From: Pectinophora gossypiella
Taxonomy: Eukaryota > Arthropoda > Insecta > Lepidoptera > Gelechiidae
Direction: 5' to 3'
NCBI RefSeq assembly: GCF_024362695.1
Contig: NC_065414.1
Span: forward strand, 1,443,501-1,507,500
DNA: 64,000 nt
In this document: positions 9,801-21,800 of the stretch, piece after piece
Layout of the letters: every line of letters starts with the position of its first letter
Numbering within the stretch: position 1 is the stretch's first letter
Notes under the pieces: generated by a model
Told to the model about the DNA's origin: nothing
Seen by the model: only the letters and a program-made list of their open reading frames with translations
Database searches by the model: none
Translations under genes and position numbers: made by a program

Positions 9801-12800
9801 GAAATAAATTTAGCACTTAAATCCTTAAATATTATTCGCGTGTAGCTTGTGAGGTTCATGCCTTAAAAACCATGACAAAGGCCTTTAACAAAAATCTATG
9901 CAACAGACCCAAAGCTGCAACCTGAATTCTTCGCAAGCATCTGTGTGTGTGACATCTGACGCCCATATGATTGAAGACTAAAGTAAGACCGAGGAGAGGT
10001 AAACCTAGCTCAGCCACAGTATTATTCCTTATTCTACGCTATGGTTTTAAAAAGAAATCCTCACCTGGTAGCCAGGTTGATGAGCTGCACGCTGGAGATG
10101 GCATACTTGTCTCGCTGCTCCCTCTTCATCAGGACTATCTGGAAATCCCCGAATGTCCGTTTGTTGTCCGACACTTCCGATGGTGGAAGATATTCGTAGC
10201 ACTTCTCCTGCAAGATTTAAATTGGGGATTACTCAAGGATATATGGGCATCAAATCCTGTACACACCATCTAATTTTATTTTAAACTATACCTGTCATTT
10301 TCTTTTCCGCCGGAAAGGAAAGGGATGGGTTATCGATATATTACATATTTATAAATCACACGTCAATGTTATGCAGAAAAAGTAGTCCTCTCAAAATTTT
10401 ACATGTGCAAATATTACGACCAAAACAAGTTGACAACACACGTCAAACGGGTTGCATACTAGCGAGATGCCTATTTGATTCGCCATCCAACAGGATAAGG
10501 CTAGGGAGATGATGATGATTCGGAGTTAAGGGTACTCACTTTTGTAAAAATCTGGCAAATCTTTAAGTTAGCTACAGAAACCCTGTGGAAACGGAATAAC
10601 GCTAGAGATGATATTGTAGGTTTGCCGCATATTGTATTAACTACTTGTCCAAGCAATAGGGAGCGCTGAGGAACTGATAAAACCAATACTTACAACTCCG
10701 TTCTCCATGTACTCGGTGAGCATGACGACGACCCTGGAGTTGTGCTCCCAGATCATGCGCCAGAAGTCCACCACGGTGTTGGGCAGCGGCGCTTGGCACG
10801 CGATGTAGTAGTTACGAATGTTTCCTGGACCCTGGACACAGATAGACAATCAAACGGTTTATATGCATGAATGCATAAAAACAGTATAAGAAAAAATACT
10901 GCCTCTGGATTGCCAGCCGCAGCCGCGGCTCCGTCCGTGTGGAATGATTTCGGACATAAAACATATATCTAACATAATCTCACGACAATATCTCAATTAG
11001 GGTAGTCAGAGGTACATCCATCGCAAGATGAAATTAGTATCCACGCTTCAGCGAGTTTCCTCTTAAACCAACGTGATAGGTGAGTCGTATCGCCATTTAT
11101 GATGGTCAAACCAACTGTGCTTGTGAAAATTGTACTTAATATTAATTAATAACTCATTGGTGTAAGTCTGTCATGTCCGGTATTGAGGTTCAAACCGGCG
11201 CTCTTCGTTTGTCCACCAGCACATAGGACCACACCTATTTCCCACCGGGGTAAGCAGAGACTATGGAATTCCATTTGCTTCGATCCCGACACACTTCTCT
11301 CCCTTTCTCCACAATCATCAATCGTTTCATACATGCACGCCGGTTTAGAGTAGATCGTACTAAAAATTTTATCTCCAATTTGGTCAATATACGTCCTTCT
11401 AGGTCTTCCTCTACCAGCCCTACCATCAACCTTCGCTTTAACCGCTTTCGTAATCCTATTATCCTTCATCCGCTCTACGTGTCCAAACCAATTTAACATT
11501 CCTCTGTCAATCTTGGTCACTATATCGTCTTTCACACCACATCTCTCTCATAGCACACTGTTTCTCACTCTATCACTCAACACCGCCGATACGCTAAGAT
11601 CTCATTTCAACGGCATACTCACCGTAATAAAGTTAGCATTGATGTACTCGGAAGTCAGATCATTGCCGATCCTCTTCAAGGGCACCCTGGTCTCCGGTAA
11701 TGGAAGCACGTTGGAGTAGCGGTTCTTGTCTTCGCAGCCTGGTGGTACCTCATCAGGACGAACGCTCACTGTTGGGATCTCAGCGAACTCCGCTGTCATG
11801 GACTCCACGTCCATTGCGAAGTTGGCTAGGGCTGCGTACTGCATAGGATGGGAAGTGACCTGGGATCAGAGAAATTCAAATCAAACTCATGCACAACATA
11901 ATAGATTATATGCACGAATGTTGATGGATACAAGGGTAGGGAACGACCCAGGACTGTGTGGATGGAACTTTAAGCGATAAAGCCCTCACGCTCACCTCGT
12001 CCACGTCTTTAGTAGAGTCAATGAAGGGTTTCACTTCTAACTTGCCAGAGAAAGGTCCGATTTTGATGTTTTTTCTTTTGTCCCTACAAATTTATATCAG
12101 TTAAAATCAGAAACATCACAAATCGCTTTGTGTTCCCTAGTATGCTTAGGACGTTGCACGCTATACACCTGATTGCGCAGAAGTAAGATGATCCGTGCTT
12201 CGGAACGTTAAGCCGTTGGTCCCGGTTACTACTTACTTATGTAAGTAAGTAGTCGTTACATGAGCCATGTTAGGGGCCTTTGGCGGCTCAATAATAACTC
12301 TGACACCAGGGTTGATGAGGTCGGTAATTCACCTCACAAAACCCACACGATGGAAGAAGATCAGAAACATCTTGAGTGGGGCAATATATGTCGATCTCTC
12401 TCTCTCTCTCTCTGCCAACAAAATCAGCACCAATACGTGCTTCATTCTTTATTTTTATATAACTCAAAGGTACTTTTCTTCGGCTACAAAGGTTGTGAGA
12501 ATGTACAGTAGTTTTAGGCAGATGAGACGTTCGCCAAAAAACATCACATTTGTGTAAAATTGACGAACTGAATGAGTTGGTAACATGGTATAGAGTTTGA
12601 GTATGAACATTTCCTGCTACTGTTGTTGGCAACATCAAAGTCATATATTTTTTACTGTATATTATTTGGTCTGGCAATATTATGGGACTTACGCCACGGA
12701 CTTTGCCGACAACGCATCTTTTTCTTGTATTGTTAACTTATGAAAATAATTTCCTAGTTTTAATTCATTACAGTCCACTTTAATACCATCTCGAAGGAGT

Positions 12801-15800
12801 TTATTTACCGGAGCTAACATCGCCTCCAATATTGGTGCTTCGAGCCGGATCTGCGAATGTTTAAGGTTTCCATAGTCGCCTTATTGAATTGTTCACTAGC
12901 CACGAAATTAAAAATGCGTATGTGCGTGCCCTTTACAACTGTGACGTATCTAACCTAACCTAACCTAACCTCACCTCTTTCCCCCTCACCTCGTCATCAT
13001 ACGCGGGGTTCCCGTAGCTTCGCTTGCTGGCTCGCAGGCGGTGGTTCCCCTTCCTGTGCCCCACGCTGACACTGTCCAAGCTGTACGCGTCCAGGGACAC
13101 CGGCGTACAACGCTGAGCGTACACGCCTCTGCGCCCGCGCCGACGGACTACCAACTGGAAGGAAATAGTAACTATTAACAAGATTCACACTTATAAGAAC
13201 GCTTCCGGATAACACTCTACTTTGACAGGGACTCAAATCTGAGTAATATACAAACATACATAAACTCACGTCTCTTTCCCACCGGGGTAAGCAGAGACTA
13301 CGTATAGAACGGCAACTCTCCGCTCCCCACCGGTGTCTGAGCTAGGTTTACCTCACCCCCCTCGAACATAGTTTAGACTTGAATCGTATGGTGTCAGATG
13401 TCACACACACATAGATGCGCGTGTACGATAATATCAATGTGGTGTGGCTGTGTAAAACGAATTTTGTTTGTATGAATTGTCCGGGGTGTGAATATACTTT
13501 AGCAGAGAAGCACATCCGTCTTGGCTAAAGCCCCAGGACAGTAAATAGCACGATAGGTATGTTTTCAAAAAATATAACCCAAAACTCATGTATGTTAAAA
13601 AGGCACCGTAGTGTATAAGTACTAAATACTTAATATAAACAATGTTTCTGACGGACATTGTAATGAATGGAAAGCTTTATCTAATACGAATGTGATGAAT
13701 AAACATAATAGTCAGACGTAGTAATTTGCTGTGCACTATTTTTCATTGATAAGTACAGTATACCTACTCAAACCGATTACAGAATGCGCAACGATCATAG
13801 TAGGTATTTTAGGGACATTTGGGTGGGAGACCGTTCTAAAATTGAAAATTGAAATGTACTTTACGAAAACAGGAAACAAAAGCTCACGACTTTATCTCAA
13901 TTGGGGTAGTCAGAGGCACATTCATCGCAAGATGAACTAAGTACCCACACCTCACCGAGCTTTCTGTTGTGTGTTAAATATATATACTTTCTCTCTCTCT
14001 ATTTAAGAGCTACGCTCTTGTCGGTGGAGTAACCGCCATTCCTTTCTTCTTCCCGCCAAAACCTTCACCTCCCGATACGACACGACCTGCACCTTCTCTT
14101 TTATTTGTTTCATAAATGTTATCCTAGGTCTACCCCTTCCTCTCTTCCCTTCAATTTTCCCTTCTATATGTACTTTATTGTACCATAATATAAAAAAGGT
14201 GGCAGTTCATTGGCGGGAGGAGCGGTATTCCTAAAAGTTCTAATAAGTAAAAAAAAATAGAAATTCATAGAAGCTACTTGACAATTTAGTACTTTAAAAA
14301 ATATTTAAAACGAAAATTTTGTACCGAATTCGTCTGTTGATGAAATCAGTAATTGGTCTCGCGAATCATGAGTACGAAGATAAAAAAAACAAACAATAAA
14401 AAAAACCAAATGATAAATACTAAACCAAAAAAGTATTAAAAAAATACTTAGCTATTTTTCAAATGAAATAATCATTCAATCAAGCATTTCTCCGTGCAAC
14501 TACTTAAGTACTCTCGCATTATTTGTTACTTAGTTAAGTACTTAAAAACTCATAACTTAGCCTCTACTTAACTGGCATCCGTCAACAAAATTACAAATGT
14601 GCTACAAATCCTGCGTTATTGGCTAAAGGCACTTACAGATGTGAGAAAAAGTCGCTGGCGCAACGCCGAGCTACGTCATTCAAGTGTTAAACTTGAGAGT
14701 TGAGACCTTAATTTATGAGGCCCTAGTCGGTGTTTGTTTCCACTGTCGCGTCCGTTAAGGTAATAACAGAAGTGTTTTTTTTTATGTAACCTGTTAACAT
14801 ACGCACATAGCATTTTTTCTCTCTCAAATTACTTACTTGGTTCCAATGTATAATCCAAACCTTGAAACCTCTATATCATTTCACTTTTAATATCTTTCAT
14901 TAATACTTATGATGGTTATTTTGTTTTATTAAATTACTTGTTTTTCTTTTTTTTACACTGCCCAAAAATACTAGCACCAACTCCAAATAAAACATAATGA
15001 CAAACCCCGAGGCAGTTGGCGTACCGTAGATTGTACACTGCCTCGATGACGTTCAAACAATGGAGTCACGCACCAGAGGTCCGTCATCATAGCACTTTTG
15101 TTTATAATTGGAATTGTAAAAACATCCTCTCGCACCGATACCGCGACACTTACGAACTTACCAGGTCAACTGGTAGGTAAGGGGAATAGTGCGGAAATGA
15201 CCTTTGGGTTGTGGCAAAAAGCACATCTGTTTTTTTTGCTTTTTTTATAATTTAGAAAACATACGTCTTTATGATGATGTTTAGCGACGGCCTTAAGATG
15301 AATGTGACGCATTGAAATAGTAATTAGTTATAAACCTGTTTTTATTCAGCAGTTTTAAAAAATAGTCGGGATGATCAGCAGATAAATTATTCTATATTTT
15401 TTTCCTACAGTTTAGCAAAGAAGTAAGGTATATCTTTAAGGTCACATAGTATAGTTAACGCAAGGATAATGAAGACAATAAAATGAAATAGATTCTAGTG
15501 CGTGCAACGTCGGCGATCCCAAACTGAATGCAAGAAGATAACTATACCTAATTATTTACAAAATATAGCACATAAGAAAATTAAAATAAATAGCTACGTA
15601 ACCTACATTACGATAAGTTTGCGAAATGCGACCCCTCTGAACGCGACTCCGACTGGTATTTGGACAATTTATTTGCAAACATGGGAACTGTACTAAATAA
15701 CGACCTTTTTCAGTGGCGGGACTTTCTCCCGCCCGCACCGCAAGGAGGTGTAGTTCCGTGCCCTGCGCCTGCGCCCTGCTCACTCCATAACCCACGGTGA

Positions 15801-18800
15801 CTGTGACATATTGCGCGCGCACCGCTCCTGCATCACTATTTATTTGTTGCATTTCTTTTTAAATTGTTCTTTTTCAATTTCGAATATTTATAAACATTTT
15901 TTTTAACGGGATCTTTTGAATTTTGAATATTTAGATAAATAAGTAAGATTTTTTTATTCATGAATTTAGTAAGAGCGGTGTGTGTGTAGTACATAAATAT
16001 GTGTTTTATTTTATTTTTATTTAATTTGTGAATGGCGGTTCTTGGCGGAGATCTTGGTGAGTTCTTTTAACATTACATTAAACGACCTATATACGTCTCA
16101 CGGCAGAGCACAGGCCTGCCCTCAATCAATCAGAGGGGGTCTGGACCATACACGCTTCTCCATTGCGGGTTGGTGGAGGAGTTCTACGGCTAACAGCCGG
16201 GATCAATGGCTTAGCGTCAGTTCACGAGTTGTTATATTTTATTTTGTTTTAATGTAAGGAATATCATGAAGTTTGATCACATTATATATTTTTAACATGA
16301 GTTAGATTTGCCGGAAATGCAATTAACTATGGCTGGAAGTTTGATGATACGATATTTTGTCTTCTCTTCTTTTTCTTAAAATAAAATAATGTCTTAAAAT
16401 AAAATAAAAAAAAAAACAAACAGAAAAAGTTACTTGAAACTATTGTCCGTTCTGTTTTTTGATGGACGGACTGCTTAGTCGTTGGACTGGTGATGTTACA
16501 GATGCCTAGAACGGCTGAAAATTGTATTAAGATGACTTGTGGTTCTGGCCAAAAAATATCTGCTCTACATAATATATGTATGTATATAGATAATCATTAT
16601 CGTATTTAGGGATTTTTTTGAAGTGAGTTTTTCGTAAGTTTTGCACATTTCAATGTTGCATTTTCGGAGGTATGTGATCTAACTTGTATTGTATTGAAAT
16701 GTATTGTATGTTTTATGTGATAAGTTGCAATTTTTATCATTACCATTCATAAGTTACTGTATGCAAAAGTATTTTTTGATAAATAGCCGATTAAAGTAAG
16801 ATTAGCTTGCTATGATAAGAAATCCCTCCATCCATAATGTCATAATAGCACTAGAAGAACTTTTAATAGATTTACGCGGGTCTCCGTGAGTCGTGAAGAT
16901 TGTGGACGGCTGGAGTGCAAAGTTGAAGTATGAGCTATTGGCTATTACTTTAATGGCGCGTGAGACGCGCTTCCGTGGCAGTTCTAATCTCTTTCTTAAC
17001 ATAAACTGCCTATGTACGTCCCACTGCTGGGCACAGGCCTCCCCTCAATCAACTGGAGGGGGTATGGAGCATACTCCACCACGCTATTCCACTGCGGGTT
17101 GGTGGAAGTGTTTTTACGGCTAATAACCGGGACCAACGGCTTAACGTGCCCTCCGAAGCACGGAATCATCTTACTTTTTCGGACATCAGGTGATTCAAGC
17201 CTGAAAAGTCCGTACCAAACAAAGGACAGTCTCACGAAGTGATTTCGACAATGTCCCCATCGGGAATCGAACCCGGACCTCCAGATCGTGAGCCTAACGC
17301 TCTAACCACTAGACCACGGAAGCTGTCAATCTCTTTCTTCTATTCCGTGGTATTCACTAAATTTAGTTTTACCCTGTAGTCCGAATCGACACATTCGAAA
17401 AGATACCTACTAAGTCAATTTACACCGCTCTAGTCGCGGTGCGAAACAACCTATTCACGAAGAGCATAGTCGATTCAAACCACGGTCCGAACCTCTTGTA
17501 GTCCGAAACGACTAAAACCCCAAATTAGTGAAAATGTAGACATGAAAACTTAGACGAGAGCGAAAGATGCCAAAAGCTCACGACTATATCCTAATTAGGG
17601 TAGTCAGAGGTACATCCGTCGCAAGATGAAGTAAGTAAGCACATATTTCAGCATCACGCCCGTAATCTCCAAGAGATAGACAGAGGTGTATATAGTTCTT
17701 GCGTCCGCACCACATTGCGACTTGTTTGGAAGTGCGATTGTATGTTTGTTGAATGAATGTGTAAAAGTATTTGAACCTTTCATGCCTGTTAGTTCTGTCC
17801 AATGATATATAATAGTATAAATATTAATGTGTAAGTAGTAGTTTTAAGTTTTTAAGATATAAATATTGTTTGTAACGCAATGGATATATATCTGTAATGT
17901 TGCAAATGTAAGTGATATAATAAATAAATAAATAAATAAAAATAGTATGTACACTCCTCGCCAGCTAATTTTAAGTACATGTATAAATATATAAGGTCAC
18001 TGACTCACTCACTCATCCCGATATCTCAAAAAATACAAGATCTAGCAGTTTACAATTTTGCATAGGGGTTCCTTTTAGAACGTAGATGCTTACTAAGACG
18101 GTGTCCCCGATACCGACCCCGCCGGCGTGGTCGACAATTTCCCTCATTCAGCGCTTATCGCTATCGACCCACTAGGGTCGATTAATTCTTTCAAATATTT
18201 TTCCTCTCAGACGACGCCCTGAGCCGAGGTTCGCGCCCAACTGAGCACCCTCAGGCCTGTTGTCTTAAACGTTGTACCGGGTGAGAGCCTTCAGCGCTCC
18301 CCATTTGTCCGGCCAAGTAGTTAATGCCATCTGCGGCAAATCTACAATAAGTCACGTCAAAAAAAAAAATTACTAAGACGGGATTTTGCGAAATTCAACC
18401 CTTAAGAGAGTAAAAACTTCTGTAATTGTAATAGAAGGGTTGCCAACCCGCCCGCCACTTGCTGTTGCTACTATACTAGCTGTTGCTAGTTATGTATGTA
18501 TGTAAAAACCTACTGAACGGTGGGTACAATTAAGAAGAGCCATGAAACCTGTGACCGATATTCGTTACGACTGTATTCTCAGTACTAGGTAGTGTCGTAT
18601 GCCACATTACAACTCGAGTTGCGTTGCGGAATTTTTATCGCCAGATATGCGACCGTTGGCTGTCGACGCTCGCCGGTTACGTTACGTGGGTGATATATTT
18701 ATTTATATAACGACCGAACAAACTGTTAGTCTAAACAATGACGTGTTTAAGAATGACTTTGGATTGACAAAATGATAATTGCTTTTGTTTATCGTTTCTT

Positions 18801-21800
18801 TTTTTCGATTTCAGGTGGAGACACGGAGATACTAGATGGGTGGTGAAGAATATACCTATTTGAAGTAAGTTCTTTATTCGTACTAAATATAACATAACGT
18901 AGCATCACGCCTATGCCCCCGAAGGGGTAGGCAGAGGTTTTTATATACAGCCACTTCTCGCCAGCTATGTTTAAGTTTGAGGCACAAATCCTGGAAACCG
19001 CGATATCAATTTTATGTATATAATGTATATAACATTGTTTTAAGTTTACGCGGTTATTGTCATAATTAAAACACACAATAACGGGTTCTTACCGCGTTTA
19101 AAGCAGGGAATATGAGACTCTCTATATTTCGACACATTCATTCTTTTTTTTTTCCTGATCATGGCACTTGCAACAGTTTAAACGCGGTAAGAACCCGTTA
19201 ATAAGAGTTATAATTATCAATCATCTATGATCCAAACTCTATGATTCATTCTTACCATTAGGTATTAAATAATACTCATAATTATATTATAGTTGTTTCT
19301 TTTTCATAAATTATCATACTCAGATATTCTTCATCATCTTATGTCTACCGTTATCCGTTTTTCACGGGATCCGCTTACCTAACTAACTTGAAGATTCGAC
19401 AGGTCCCTTTTTTATAGAAGCGACTGTCAACCCGACAAACCGATCCGACCGGGGTTGATCTGTCAACCCGTACAAACTCAGAAGCGCATTTCTCGGGAAT
19501 GTGGGCTTCCTCACGAAGTTTTCCTTCTCCGCGCGTGATAAACATTTACGATCCGAATTTGAATTGGAAAACATAGGTATTCGAAAATCATTGGTTTAGG
19601 CTGTAATCCCGTGCTGGGATTTGATCTTGGGACCTCACAGTGAGAGACCAACTGGGCTACCACAACATATTCTTCATAAAGGCTATGGCGATCGATTCTG
19701 CTCTCTCCAACATTAGGTAAAAATCCATACTTACTTATATTATAAATACGAAATTGTATGTGTGTATCTGTCCGTCTTTCACGGTAAAACGGAGTGACGA
19801 ATTGACGTGATTTTTAAGTGGAGACGGTTGAAGTGATGGAAAGTGACAAAAGCTATTTTTTGTCTCTTTCTAACCCTATCCACTTCCCTAAAATGGAGGG
19901 TGGAAGTTTGTATGGAGCATTGCGCAATTTTCAAGATAGAAAGCTAAAAAAATAGTATGCGGACTATTTGTGACCAACAAAAAAATCATGTAATTTTTTT
20001 GGAAATCTCCCCAACCCTTCTCCTCCTTCCTCCTTCTCAATATCTTCTTTTATAGAGGGGGTGGAATTTTATACTTATGGGACTTTTCGGGGAACTTTTA
20101 AGCGAACCGTGTTATCCCCAATTTAACGCGAGCGAAGCCCGCGGCAAAAGCTAGTTACTAATTAAATGTTCTGTTTCATACAATTTCAGGTAAGCTGACA
20201 TCATAGCATCTACAACGGTCTCCAAAGTAGTGAACGTAATTTATCGTGAGGTAGCCTATAGATATTATGCTCATTACTTTGGATATCTTGTAAGAACAAA
20301 CAACAGTGAAAAAATTGGTGAAGATGATGAAGAGAATAGTGAAGATGAACAAATACTGGCATATTATTATGAAGATAGAAGATAGATTTTACCTCTACTT
20401 TCTATAACTTTTATGTGTATTTTTACGTTAAGTATTTGGTGTCTGTCTGTTTGAATTACCTTCGGTTTATAAAGTAAATATTAACATACTTAAACAAAAT
20501 ATAAGCTCACAATTTTATCCTAATTTAAATAGTCAGAGGTGCATCCATCACAAGATAAGCTTTCTGTCAGACCAACGTGATAGGTCGTAGCCGTATCGCC
20601 GTCTATAATGGTTAAGTAATATGTTGACCCTTTTATTGTTATAAAATCTTACTTACCAAGAGTCCAACGAGTAGAATCAAAGCGATGACTCCAATAGTGC
20701 TGACAGCTATGGCTACCGCGGCTCCAGATCCTGCTTCATCCGTCAACACTCGTGATGACGCCTCTGTCGTCACTTCTCCAGCAAAGCTCGTCAAATCTTC
20801 AAGGTCATTCACCGATTTAGTCGTTATTTCAGTCGTCACTTCTTCAGTTGAATCGTCATTTTCCGTTGTTTCTACTATCTTCTCGTCAGGAGTAGTAGAC
20901 TCTTTAACTGTCTCTATAATCACTTCAGTTTCTACTTCGGCTTCAGTAGTAGTGATTCGAGATGTTGTAGTTCGTCTTGTTGTAGTAGGTGACGGCACTC
21001 TAGTAGTTTCTTGCGTGATCACTTCATTGCTATCGCTGTTTTCCTCAGAGCTACTCTCACGAATTTCGCTAGGAGGTGTTTCGGTGATTTCTGTGCTTGA
21101 ATTTTCAGTGCTTTGAGCTTCTGTGCTGCTTGCAGGCCTCTCGCGTTCAGTGTTGATCTCTGTTACTACTTCAACTATCATTGTAGTTGTTTCTTCAGGC
21201 ATCTCAGTTGTTTCTTCATGGATTATTTTGTCTGTTGTAGTAGGTTTTGTTGTAGGTGTCTCAGTAGTAATCTCTGTAACGTCTTTGACGATTACTGTAG
21301 TGTCCGGAGCCGATTCAGTAATATTTTCAACAGCTTGCGATGATACATCCATCTGAGGTGTTGTCTTTGGCATTATGGTAGTCGTCTCTTCGACATCGTT
21401 TGTAGTGGTAATGTACTTAGGCCTGTACGTAGTAATAGGCTCATCTTTAATTGTAGTCAGTTTGGTTCTAGTTGGATACACTGCATGCCATGTACTCTTT
21501 GATGGGGCGGGTGAATCAGTTTCAACACTCTCAGTAGATTCAGTCGGTACGTAAGAAAATCTTATGGTAGTGATTTCATAGTCAGTAGTTGTAGGTACGG
21601 GCTCAGTGGCAACATCTGTTGTCTGTTCAGCGCTAGCGAAGGTCTCGTCTTGAGGCGTGGTAAGACCCGCAGGTAATTTTGTGATTGATTCGAAACCAGT
21701 TGACTTTGTCGCATCAACTGGAGGAATTACTTCTAGCGCCTCGGTTGTTGTTTGTTCTTCTACCGTAGCTGAGACCCATTCTTCAGAATCTTTGGGACTG

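Larger units (their letters stand above)
13155..20656 (-). other. Intron 3 of the RPTP-like gene (7.5 kb)
   Basis: The largest intron separates the TM exon from the juxtamembrane exon. It holds dispersed repeats (13878, 17575, 20505), LINE pieces (13985, 18100), SINEs (16095, 17005, 19360), a small TIR element (19077) and a complete short Helitron (19724). Between 14,170 and 16,090 it is mostly AT-rich unassigned DNA, apart from a GC-rich block at 15,710-15,845. I see no further exon that fits the phase. Confidence 0.7.

Noticed and set aside
12952..12973. True telomere or telomere-associated insertion
   Set aside because: Only about four TTAGG-type units, inside an intron, with no telomeric retroelement next to them.
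15556..15852. 98-codon ORF as an alternative N-terminus of the receptor
   Set aside because: No good acceptor or donor in a fitting phase and no signal peptide. Kept only as a GC-rich oddity.
20685..21116. Open frames on the plus strand opposite the mucin exons (20685-21356, 23689-24384)
   Set aside because: They are antisense shadows of biased Thr/Ser codons. The minus-strand frames carry signal peptide, TM and matching splice phases.
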